The position numbers were made by a program, and so were the translations under genes. A stretch of DNA of 64,000 bases from Sinomonas notoginsengisoli. Its GTDB lineage: Bacteria; Actinomycetota; Actinomycetes; Actinomycetales; Micrococcaceae. The DNA is taken from contig NZ_JAIZDP010000003.1 of the NCBI RefSeq assembly GCF_021554725.1, positions 124,001-188,000 on the forward strand, read 5' to 3'. A model generated the notes under the pieces. That model did not search any database and was not told the origin of the DNA. It saw only the letters and a list, made by a program, of their open reading frames with translations. Shown here piece after piece: positions 42,556-50,121 of the stretch (the stretch's first letter is position 1; each line of letters begins with the position of its first letter).

Positions 42556-43347
42556 ATGGCGGGCGGCAGCAACGAGCCCGGCCGCACGGTCACATCCAAG
42601 GTGCTCGCCCTGCTGTTCGCATTCGAGTCCGGGCGGCGCTCGCTGAGCCTGTCCGAGCTCGCGGAGACAGGGGGGCTGCCGCTGAGCACCACGCACCGGC
42701 TCGTGGCGGAGCTCGTCGAGTCGGGGGCCCTGGCCCGGGACGCCCAGGGGCGCATCCAGCTGGGCATCCGGCTGTGGGAACTCGGGCAGAACGCGGGGCG
42801 GGCGCTGCGGGACACGGCGCACCCGTTCGTCCAGGACCTGTTCTCCCTCACCGGCGAGACCGCGCATCTGGCCATCCGCGAGGGCCACGAGGTGCTGTAC
42901 ATCGACCGGGTGTACGGGACCAAGCGCGTGCCGCGGGCGTCGCGGGTGGGCGGCCGCCTTCCGATGCACGCGACCGCCGTGGGCAAGGTGATCCTCGCGT
43001 TCGAGGAGGACTGGGTCCGCGACGCCTACTTCAACCGGCACCTCGAACAGCCCACCGCATTCACCCATGTCAATCCGGCCCGGCTCGCCGACGAGCTCGC
43101 ACAGATCCGCGCGCAGGGCTACGCCACGACGGCCGAGGAGGTGCGGCTCGGCTCGGCGTCCATCGCGGTGCCGGTGTTCCACACCGGCAGGATCGGGGCC
43201 GGGCTGGGGCTCGTGGTGCTCTCGTCCCAGGCAGGAACCATGCTCCGGCACCTGCCCACACTGCGCGGGATCTCTGCCCAGATCGAACGCGCAACGGCGC
43301 ACATCCCTCTGGAGACCCTTCGGGCCAGCGCGGGCCTGGGGGGCTGA
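42556..43347 (+). CDS. IclR-family regulator
   Basis: The protein has 263 residues. The winged helix is VTSKVLALLFAFESGRRSLSLSELAETGGLPLSTTHRLVAELVESGALARD; the effector domain includes ETAHLAIREGHEVLYIDRVYGTKRVPRASRVGGRLPMHATAVGKVILAF and the terminal SIAVPVF strand. GAGGAGG lies five bases before ATG 42556, which fixes the start. Its target is unclear: the nearest genes are an HD hydrolase (upstream) and an MFS transporter 121 nt downstream on the same strand. Confidence 0.88.
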   Translation: MAGGSNEPGRTVTSKVLALLFAFESGRRSLSLSELAETGGLPLSTTHRLVAELVESGALARDAQGRIQLGIRLWELGQNAGRALRDTAHPFVQDLFSLTGETAHLAIREGHEVLYIDRVYGTKRVPRASRVGGRLPMHATAVGKVILAFEEDWVRDAYFNRHLEQPTAFTHVNPARLADELAQIRAQGYATTAEEVRLGSASIAVPVFHTGRIGAGLGLVVLSSQAGTMLRHLPTLRGISAQIERATAHIPLETLRASAGLGG

Positions 43348-43468
43348 GCCGACGCAGCCGTACCGGCCGCATTCCACAGCCCGCTGCCCGTCAGCAGCGT
43401 CAGAGGGCCCGCACCAGCCCTTGGCGTCAGGCAGGAATGCGGGAAGGCTGGGGGCCGAGGAGGAAGAC

Positions 43469-44713
43469 ATGACGGATGGTCCCCGCCGCCCACGGTGGCT
43501 CACGCGCAACGTCGCGACACTTTCCGGCGTGAGCTTCCTGCAGGATGCCGCGAGCGAGCTCCTGTACCCGATCATGCCGATCTTCCTCACCGCGGTGCTC
43601 GGCGCCCCGGCCGCTGTGGTCGGCGCTATCGAGGGCGCGGCGGAGGGCGTGGCCTCACTGACCAAGATCGCGGCGGGCCGGATTGCGGACCGCTCATCGA
43701 AGCGGAGGCTCATAGGCCTCGGGTACGGACTCGCCGCCGTGGGCAAGCTCATCATCGCGCTTGCGAGCACGTGGCCCATGGTCCTCGCGGCCCGCTGCAC
43801 TGACCGCCTCGGCAAAGGCATCCGCGGCGCGCCCCGCGACGCGCTCCTCATGGACGGCGTGGAGTCCGGCAACCGCGGCCGGATCTTCGGCTTCCACCGC
43901 ACGGCCGACACCCTCGGCGCCGTCGTAGGCCCGGCCCTCGGCCTGATCCTGTACGAACTGTTCGAGCGGCAGATCCCGCCGCTGCTCTGGGTGGCCGTGG
44001 TCCCGGCCGTCCTCTCGGTCCTGCTCGTCGCCGCCGTCCGCGAGCGCCGGCCCGCGGCCGCCTCGCCCACCCTCGGTGAGCGCACGACGGCGGGTGGCCG
44101 CGCGGCGTCGTCCGCTCGCCCCGACGTGGGGTCGCCGCTGCCCGGGAGGCTGCGACTGCTCATCGCGGGGCTGACGGTGTTCTCGCTCGTGAACTTCCCG
44201 GACGCGCTGCTGCTGCTGCGCGCGCATGGCCTCGGGCTCTCCACCGAGGGCGTGATTGGGGCCTACATCCTGTACAACGTCGCCTACGCGGCACTGTCCT
44301 ACCCCGCCGGGGCCCTGTCTGACCGGATTCCGCGGTACCACGTGTACGCGATGGGGCTCGTGTGCTTCGCGATCGGGTACCTGGGGCTCGGGCTCATCTC
44401 CGACCCGCTGTGGGTCTTCCCGGTGCTGATCGTGTACGGCGGGTTCACGGCGGCGACCGATGGCGTGGGCAAGGCGTGGGTCTCGAGCCTCGCGCCGGCC
44501 GCGCTGCAGGGCCGCGCGCAGGGGCTGTTCCAGGGGCTCACCGGCGGCGCCATCCTGGTCGCCGGGCTGTGGGCGGGTCTCGCGTGGGGCGACGGCGGGC
44601 AGGTCCCGCTGCTCGTGAGCGGCGCTGTGGGGCTGGTGCTAGCGATCGGGCTCGTCGTGGCCGGCCGTCGCCTCGCCGTCACCGGGGCACGGCGAGGCGG
44701 CGGCCCTGGCTAG
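43469..44713 (+). CDS. MFS transporter
   Basis: This 414-residue transporter has about twelve helices. The loop 2-3 motif appears as GRIADRSSKRRLIGLGYGLAAVGK, and TDRLGKGIRGAPRDALLMDGVESGNRGRIFGFHRTADTLGAVVGPALGL is characteristic of a subgroup related to bacterial efflux proteins. The substrate is unknown. GAGGAGGA sits just before the ATG. The central cytoplasmic loop (about residues 190-230) is encoded by DNA that includes the repeated GCACGACGGCG motif (44082-44092), inside a 20-nt stretch identical to one in the terminator at 62065. Confidence 0.83.
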   Translation: MTDGPRRPRWLTRNVATLSGVSFLQDAASELLYPIMPIFLTAVLGAPAAVVGAIEGAAEGVASLTKIAAGRIADRSSKRRLIGLGYGLAAVGKLIIALASTWPMVLAARCTDRLGKGIRGAPRDALLMDGVESGNRGRIFGFHRTADTLGAVVGPALGLILYELFERQIPPLLWVAVVPAVLSVLLVAAVRERRPAAASPTLGERTTAGGRAASSARPDVGSPLPGRLRLLIAGLTVFSLVNFPDALLLLRAHGLGLSTEGVIGAYILYNVAYAALSYPAGALSDRIPRYHVYAMGLVCFAIGYLGLGLISDPLWVFPVLIVYGGFTAATDGVGKAWVSSLAPAALQGRAQGLFQGLTGGAILVAGLWAGLAWGDGGQVPLLVSGAVGLVLAIGLVVAGRRLAVTGARRGGGPG

Positions 44714-44768
44714 ATTCCAGCCCAGCGGGAACGCCGGGGATGATGTGCCCGCCGTCGGTTGGCGCGCT

Positions 44769-45017
44769 TCAGCGCTCGGTATCCCGCGTCGTGTCGATTT
44801 CCTCGTCGCGGCGCGCCTCCCGGCGGGCCTTGGCTTCGTCGGCGGAATCCCTCAGGTGAGCCTTGATATCCGCGGCGGCGTTTTTGAACGCCCCCTCGGC
44901 CTGGTGTGCCTTGCCCTTGAGGATCTTCGAGTTGTCATCCGTGGCCCTGCCGACGGCTTCCTCGGCCTTGCCCTTGAGCTTGTCACCCGCGGCGTCCATC
45001 TTGTCCTCGATGCCCAT
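44769..45017 (-). CDS. CsbD-family stress protein
   Basis: The protein has 82 residues. It starts MGIEDKMDAAGDKLKGKAEEAVGRATDD, the CsbD signature, and is highly charged with a predicted extended helix. In Bacillus csbD is under the general stress sigma factor; its molecular role is unknown. The tail RREARRDEEIDTTRDTER is longer than in the shortest members. GGAGGAG precedes the ATG at 45017. It converges on the MFS gene. Confidence 0.88.
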   Translation of the reverse strand: MGIEDKMDAAGDKLKGKAEEAVGRATDDNSKILKGKAHQAEGAFKNAAADIKAHLRDSADEAKARREARRDEEIDTTRDTER

Positions 45018-45280
45018 GGCCGTCTCCTCCCTCGCCGATGATCGGACAATCCCCACGCTACGCGCTGCCGGGGCCGCTGTCAGTGAGGCCCCAGGAAGAG
45101 GCGCGGACATCTTCAGCCTCGGCCGTCTGTGCGCCTTCGAGCAGAGCCGCACCGGCGGGGCGAGCCGAGTGTTCTTCAACCCGTGGAAGGACAGACGCCT
45201 CTAGAGTGGTTGCCCGAGATGTGCGGTCACAGGAGCCGCGATCGCCCCGAAGGCCCAGGCACGGCAAGCAGGAGGAATTG

Positions 45281-46057
45281 ATGGTGAACGCAGCCCAGAT
45301 GATGCAGGCGGCGTTCGTCCGCGAGCTCGGCGGGACGGAGAAGATCGAGGTCGGGCAGCTGCCCATCCCCGAGGCCGGGCCCACGGACGTACTCGTGCGC
45401 ATGGAGGCCAGCGCGGTCAACCATGTGGACCTCTTTGTCCGCTCCGGCTCCTACAAGACCGGGACTCCATTCCCCTTCGTGATCGGCCGGGACCTCGTAG
45501 GCACCGTCGAGCGGGTGGGTCCCGGGGTGGTCGCCTTCGTCCCGGGCGACCGTGTCTGGACCAACAGCCTCGGCCATGCCGGCCGGCAGGGCGCGTTCTC
45601 GGAGTACGCGGTGGTGGCCGAGGACCGCCTCTACCCGCTGCCCGACGGCGTCGACCCCTGCGCCGCTGCGCCCGTCCTGCACGCCGCCGCGACCGCGTAC
45701 CTGGGACTCGTCCGCGAGGCGCACCTGCAGCCGGGCGAGACCGTGTTCGTGGCTGGCGGCGGCGGTGCGGTCGGGGGCGCGGTCATCCAGCTCGCGAAGT
45801 CCATGGGTGCGCGCATTCTCACCTCGGCGTCGGCGGACGACGCCGAGTGGTGCCGCTCGCTCCTGGCCACCGGCAGGCTGACCTCCCGGATCGGCGCGAC
45901 GTTCCGCCTTACCGAGGCGGCCAAGGCCCACGAGGCGCTCGAGTCCGGGGGTGTCCGCGGCCGGGTCCTGGTCCTGGCGTTAGCACGGAAACGGCTGCCC
46001 GGCGTAATTCCCATCGCTGCCCGGGGCCCGCAGCCCCCGTGGTTGCGCTCGCCCTAG
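45281..46057 (+). CDS. Quinone oxidoreductase-like protein lacking the middle of its NADPH domain
   Basis: The protein has 258 residues, against about 330 for the family. The GroES half (VLVRMEASAVNHVDLFVRSGSYKTGTPFPFVIGRDLVGTVERVG) and the nucleotide loop (VFVAGGGGAVGGAVIQLAKSMGARIL) are intact. However, SADDAEWCRSL runs directly into LATGRLTSRIGATFRLTEAAKAHEALESG, which normally lies some 70-80 residues later. This is an in-frame internal deletion that removes most of the Rossmann sheet, so the product is probably inactive. AGGAGG precedes the ATG. The last about 25 residues are also atypical. Its stop shares a CTAG with the convergent gene. Confidence 0.75.
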   Translation: MVNAAQMMQAAFVRELGGTEKIEVGQLPIPEAGPTDVLVRMEASAVNHVDLFVRSGSYKTGTPFPFVIGRDLVGTVERVGPGVVAFVPGDRVWTNSLGHAGRQGAFSEYAVVAEDRLYPLPDGVDPCAAAPVLHAAATAYLGLVREAHLQPGETVFVAGGGGAVGGAVIQLAKSMGARILTSASADDAEWCRSLLATGRLTSRIGATFRLTEAAKAHEALESGGVRGRVLVLALARKRLPGVIPIAARGPQPPWLRSP

Positions 46058-46758
46058 GGCTGCACCCGCGCGAAGCTGTGCGCCGTGACGATCGGAGCCG
46101 CCGTCTCGGAGGCGAAGAACCGCAGTACCTCGAGTGCCGCCGCACGATCGTCCGCCACCGCCGCCACCGCACCGGCAAAGACCGTGTCGATCGCACAGTC
46201 AGGAGGCAGTACCCCGAGGATGCGAACGCCCGGCTGCCCCACGAGCTCGCTGAGCTGCTGGAACCCAAGGTCCACCTCGCCGTCGGCGAGCAGCTTGGCC
46301 ACCGGCACGCCTGGGCGGGCCTGCACAAGGCGGTCGCCGAGCTCTGAGGTGAGGCCCCAGCCCTCGATCATGCGCACGAGCGCGGTGCCGCTGGGGCCGG
46401 TCGAGTACCCAACGCGGCTGGCGGCCTTCAGGGCGGCGCGGAGGCCCTCGGCGTCCGGGAAGGCGGTGCCCTCGGGCCGTGCCGCCGGCTCGTCCGTGTG
46501 GGACGCGACGGCGGCGGCGACCTGCGAGAGGACAAGAGGCGTCACCGAATCCGCGTCCACGTGCCCGCCGTCGGCGAGGCGGTTGAGGGCGCCGTCGGCG
46601 AGGAAGACAAGGTCGAACGGCTCGCCGGCGGCCACGCGCTTCGCGGCATCCACGCCGCCGACGGATTCAACCTCGACGGCCGGGAGGCCCGCCGTCACCG
46701 CGGCCGAGTTCAAGTCGGCGAGGACGTGCCGCGTGGCCATCGAGGAGATCGCCCTCAT
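46054..46758 (-). CDS. ModA-like substrate-binding domain protein without signal peptide
   Basis: The protein has 234 residues of type-2 periplasmic binding fold, similar to the molybdate-binding protein: VESVGGVDAAKRVAAGEPFDLVFLADGALNRLADGGHV, SRVGYSTGPSGTALVRMIEGWGL and VDLGFQQLSELVGQPGVRILGVLPPD, with the LRFFASETAAPIV end. The N terminus (MRAISSMATRHVLADL) has no signal sequence or lipobox, so it should stay in the cytoplasm. Its ATG overlaps the aldo/keto reductase stop by 4 nt, making it the last gene of the protocatechuate 4,5-cleavage operon. I do not know its function; a ligand sensor or a metabolite-binding protein are both possible. Confidence 0.7.
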   Translation of the reverse strand: MRAISSMATRHVLADLNSAAVTAGLPAVEVESVGGVDAAKRVAAGEPFDLVFLADGALNRLADGGHVDADSVTPLVLSQVAAAVASHTDEPAARPEGTAFPDAEGLRAALKAASRVGYSTGPSGTALVRMIEGWGLTSELGDRLVQARPGVPVAKLLADGEVDLGFQQLSELVGQPGVRILGVLPPDCAIDTVFAGAVAAVADDRAAALEVLRFFASETAAPIVTAHSFARVQP

Positions 46759-47729
46759 GCGGCGTCCTCGAAGGCCTCGGCGTCGACCTCGGCGGCCGGA
46801 CCGGGTGCATAGCGAGGGCCCGAGACAGTCGCCGTGTCGATGAGCTCGCCTGCCCGCTCCAGGAGTGAGGGGTCGACAGCGAGCCCCACCGCGGCCTGAT
46901 TCTCCCGCAGGTGGTCGATCCGGGTGGTCCCCGGGATCGGGACGACGTGGTCGCCGCGGGACATCACCCAGGCGAGCGCGAGCTGCGCAGGGGTGCATCC
47001 GGCCTTGGCGGCTAGCGCACGCCAAGCCGGCAGCAGCGCGGCGTTCGCCGGCCAGTGCTCGGGCTGGAACCGCGGCATGGCGCGGCGGATGTCCTTCGGG
47101 GCAAGGCCCGCAGGATCACCGATCGAGTCGCCGAGGAAGCCGCGGGCAACGGGCGAGAACGCGACGAGCGCCACGCCGGTGTCCCGGGTGGCCTCAAGCA
47201 TCCCGAGCTCGGGGTTGCGGCTCCACAGCGAGTACTCGTTCTGCACCGCCGCAATCGGGGCCACAGCCTGGGCCTCACGCAGCCGCTGCACCGAGACCTC
47301 GGACAGGCCGATGGCACCGATCTTGCCCGCGGACACCATCTCCGCGAGCGCACCGACGCTCTCGCCGATGGGCACGTTCCGGTCCCAGCGGTGCAGGTAG
47401 TACAGGTCGATGTGGTCCACGCCCAGCCGCCCCAGCGAGGCATGCACCTGCGCGCGGAGCGTCTCGGGACGCCCGTCGATGGTCTTGACCCCATCGACGG
47501 GCGCCATGCCGCCCTTGCTCGCCAGCACGATCTCGTCGCGGCGGCCCGCGATCGCCCTGCCGACCAGCTCTTCGTTGCGGCCCCCGCCGTACAGTGTGGC
47601 CGTGTCGAGATGCTGCACGCCGTCGTCGAGCGCCGCGCGCAGCAGCGCCAGCCCCTCCTCGGGGCTCGGCGGCACGCCGTACGCGTGGCTCAGGGACATG
47701 CAGCCGAGGCCGATCCGGGGAAGGTTCAC
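46755..47729 (-). CDS. Aldo/keto reductase of the protocatechuate operon
   Basis: The protein has 324 residues. It carries the tetrad Asp42 and Tyr47 (HLDTATLYGGGRNE), Lys72 (LASKGGM) and His113 (YYLHRWD), and the cofactor stretch IPGTTRIDHLRENQAAV. It resembles the YakC/pyridoxal-reductase-like AKR group. It overlaps ligC upstream and the ModA-like gene downstream by 4 nt each, so it is firmly part of the operon, although the standard 4,5-cleavage pathway has no step for it. It could remove a semialdehyde or hydroxy side-product. Confidence 0.85.
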   Translation of the reverse strand: MNLPRIGLGCMSLSHAYGVPPSPEEGLALLRAALDDGVQHLDTATLYGGGRNEELVGRAIAGRRDEIVLASKGGMAPVDGVKTIDGRPETLRAQVHASLGRLGVDHIDLYYLHRWDRNVPIGESVGALAEMVSAGKIGAIGLSEVSVQRLREAQAVAPIAAVQNEYSLWSRNPELGMLEATRDTGVALVAFSPVARGFLGDSIGDPAGLAPKDIRRAMPRFQPEHWPANAALLPAWRALAAKAGCTPAQLALAWVMSRGDHVVPIPGTTRIDHLRENQAAVGLAVDPSLLERAGELIDTATVSGPRYAPGPAAEVDAEAFEDAA

Positions 47730-48688
47730 GCGAGCTGCTCCTCGAGCATGCCGAGCACGCGGTAGCAGTCGATGACCTGGCGGACGGACGAGTTCGGCTC
47801 ACGACCCTCGCGGATCGCGCTGACGAACTCGCGGTCCTGCAGCTCGATGCCGTTCATGCTCACCGCCACCTTCGACACGTCGATCTGCTCGTCCTTGCCG
47901 TTGAACAGGTCGTCGTAGCGTGCGATGTACGTCGCAGTGTCACCGATGTAGCGGAAGAAGGTGCCGAACGGGCCGTCGTTGTTGAAGGACAGCGACAGCG
48001 TGCAGATCGCGCCGGTCTCGCTCTTGAGCTGGATCGACATGTCCATGGCGATGCCAAGCTCGGGGTGGATCGGGCCCTGGATGGCGTTGGCCTGCACGAT
48101 CTTGCCCGCCTGGTAGGCGAACAGGTCCACCGTGTGGGCGGCGTGGTGCCACAGCAGGTGGTCGGTCCAGGAACGCGGCTCGCCCTTGGCATTCGTGTTC
48201 GTGCGGCGGAAGAAGTACGTCTGGACGTCCATCTGCTGCACGTTGAACTCACCCGCGGTGATCCGATTGTGCACGAGCTGGTGCGAGGGGTTGAAGCGGC
48301 GCGTGTGGCCGACCATCGCGACACGGCCCGAGGCCGCTGCTGCCTCCGCGGCGGCGAGGGTCGCCTCCGCCTCGGCGAGTGAGTCGGCGAGCGGGATCTC
48401 CACCTGCACGTGCTTGCCGGCCTTGAGCACGGCCTGCGTCTGCGACGCGTGCAGGCCGGTCGGGGTCGCGAGGATCACGGCGTCGACGTCGTCGCGTTCG
48501 AGAACGGCGTCAAGCCCGACGACGGCGTTCGCCACGCCGTACTTCGCGGCCACGCCGTCCGCCTTCTCCTGCGAGGTGGCGCTGACGACGGTCACCTCGG
48601 CGTCCTCGATGTTCTTCAGGCCGTCGAGGTGCTTCATGCCGAAGGCGCCGTTGGCGCCGACGACGGCGACGCGGATCTTGTCGGTCAT
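47726..48688 (-). CDS. ligC: 4-Carboxy-2-hydroxymuconate-6-semialdehyde dehydrogenase
   Basis: This is a 320-residue Gfo/Idh/MocA-family enzyme. The NADP motif is VAVVGANGAFGMKHLDGL; VEIPLADSLAEAEA and GHTRRFNPSHQLVHNRI follow, and the substrate region HLLWHHAAHTVDLFAYQ carries the catalytic His pair. It oxidises the cyclic hemiacetal of the ring-cleavage product to 2-pyrone-4,6-dicarboxylate. It lies directly downstream of the dioxygenase gene (34 nt). The LigC assignment combines family, TYFFRRTNTNAKGEPRSWTDHLLWHH-type similarity and operon context. Confidence 0.88.
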   Translation of the reverse strand: MTDKIRVAVVGANGAFGMKHLDGLKNIEDAEVTVVSATSQEKADGVAAKYGVANAVVGLDAVLERDDVDAVILATPTGLHASQTQAVLKAGKHVQVEIPLADSLAEAEATLAAAEAAAASGRVAMVGHTRRFNPSHQLVHNRITAGEFNVQQMDVQTYFFRRTNTNAKGEPRSWTDHLLWHHAAHTVDLFAYQAGKIVQANAIQGPIHPELGIAMDMSIQLKSETGAICTLSLSFNNDGPFGTFFRYIGDTATYIARYDDLFNGKDEQIDVSKVAVSMNGIELQDREFVSAIREGREPNSSVRQVIDCYRVLGMLEEQLA

Positions 48689-48722
48689 TCGTTACTCCTT
48701 TTCGCGGATCGAGGTGAGAGTG

Positions 48723-50120
48723 TCAGGCGTTCGGAACCGCCGCGGTCTCCGCGGGCTCGGGCGCCGGCACCTGATCCGTGGGCTCGGTCACAACCGCGTC
48801 GTCGGCGGAGTCTGCGCGCGGTGCGACGGGGTTCGAGATGACGAGGTGCCCGACGGCGGTGTTCGAGGCGGGCACGTGGTAGAAGCGGTGGTCCACCGAC
48901 GGAGCCTGGCCGCCGAACTGGTCGTCCATCGCGCCGCGGGCAATGAGCCAGTCCACGAGCTCGATGCCCTCAGAACCCGCCTCGTCGACGTACTCCATGT
49001 GATCCCACTCGGTCAGGCCCAGCGGGTCGGCGATGAGGTGGTCGAGGAAGGCGTTGTCCCACTCCTCGTTGATGAGGCCAGCGCGGGGACCCTGCAGCTG
49101 GTGGCTCATGCCGCCGGTGCCCCAGATCTGCACGTTGAGTTCCGGGCCGTCCCACTTGTCGAGGGCGCGGCGCAGCGCCTTGCCGAGCTCGTAGCAGCGG
49201 CGGCCGGAAGGTACCGGGTATTGCACCACGTTGACGGCCAGCGGGATGACCTTGCACGGCCACTCCTTGACGTCGCCGAAGACGAGCGAGAGCGGCACGG
49301 TGAGCCCGTGGTCCACGACCATCTCGTTGACGAGGGTGAGGTCGAAGTCGTCCTGGATGACCGACTGCGCGATGTGGGCGGCGAACTCCGGGTAGCCCTT
49401 CACGTCCGGAACGGGGCGGGGGCCGTAGCCCTCGTCGGCGACGGGGTACTCGACGCCTGTGCCGAGCACGAAGGTCGGGATGATGGAGGAGTCGAATGCG
49501 GTCGCGTGGTCGTTGTAGACGAGGATGACGACGTCGGGCGTGTTCTCCTTGGCCCACTTGCGGGTCCACTCGTACCCGTCGAAGACCTTCTTCCAGTACG
49601 GCTCCTCGGTCTTGCCGAGGTCCATCGCGGCACCGATCGCCGGGACGTGCGAGGTGAACAACGCCGACGTGTACTTCGCCGGGGCGTCCTCGCGCATCGT
49701 CTCGGACTTCTCGTGCGGTTGCGGGGGCGTCCAGCCGTCGAGGTCCTTGGCACGGTTGCCCTGAGGGCTGCGCCCGCCGCCGACCATCATGTCGCGGTAG
49801 GCAGCCTCCGACATACCCGTCATCGAGCCGGCCATCTGCTGGAAGCTCAGGCCGTGGGTGGCGCCGATCTTGCTCAGGAAGTAGATGTTACCGCCCTCGG
49901 CCATCATGGCGTTGAGGTCCATGTCGAGCACGGCCTGACGCTGCTTAGGCGAGAGAGGCCACTCATCGAGGTAGGCCTCGCGGTCGGCGAGGTACCGTTC
50001 GCGGTTCTCGGGCTTCATCAGCGACATCGAGAACTGGTTCAGGTGGTATCCCTTGCGGGCCATTTCCGCGTCGAAGATGATCGTGCCGGGAACCTGCTTG
50101 TAGGGCTTGTCGAGTGCCAT
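48723..50120 (-). CDS. ligAB: Protocatechuate 4,5-dioxygenase, alpha and beta subunits fused
   Basis: The protein has 465 residues. Residues 8-115 correspond to LigA (PGTIIFDAEMARKGYHLNQFSMSL...EGGNIYFLSKIGATHGLSFQQMAGSMTGM). Residues about 150-430 correspond to LigB, with Fe(II) ligands His158 (SHVPAIGAA), His205 (YNDHATAFD) and Glu384 (AGSEGIEL) and the catalytic base His340 (GGMSHQLQGPRAG). A linker of about 30 residues joins them and a Pro/Ala/Glu-rich tail of about 40 residues ends the chain. It opens protocatechuate extradiol at the 4,5 bond. Sphingomonads have two separate genes; a fused form is known from Arthrobacter pcm/phthalate clusters. Confidence 0.93.
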   Translation of the reverse strand: MALDKPYKQVPGTIIFDAEMARKGYHLNQFSMSLMKPENRERYLADREAYLDEWPLSPKQRQAVLDMDLNAMMAEGGNIYFLSKIGATHGLSFQQMAGSMTGMSEAAYRDMMVGGGRSPQGNRAKDLDGWTPPQPHEKSETMREDAPAKYTSALFTSHVPAIGAAMDLGKTEEPYWKKVFDGYEWTRKWAKENTPDVVILVYNDHATAFDSSIIPTFVLGTGVEYPVADEGYGPRPVPDVKGYPEFAAHIAQSVIQDDFDLTLVNEMVVDHGLTVPLSLVFGDVKEWPCKVIPLAVNVVQYPVPSGRRCYELGKALRRALDKWDGPELNVQIWGTGGMSHQLQGPRAGLINEEWDNAFLDHLIADPLGLTEWDHMEYVDEAGSEGIELVDWLIARGAMDDQFGGQAPSVDHRFYHVPASNTAVGHLVISNPVAPRADSADDAVVTEPTDQVPAPEPAETAAVPNA

Positions 50121-50121
50121 G

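Noticed and set aside
44863-45204. Plus-strand frame ending TGGASRVFFNPWKDRRL between csbD and the oxidoreductase gene
   Set aside because: It mostly mirrors csbD and its promoter; no start signal or similarity that I recognise.
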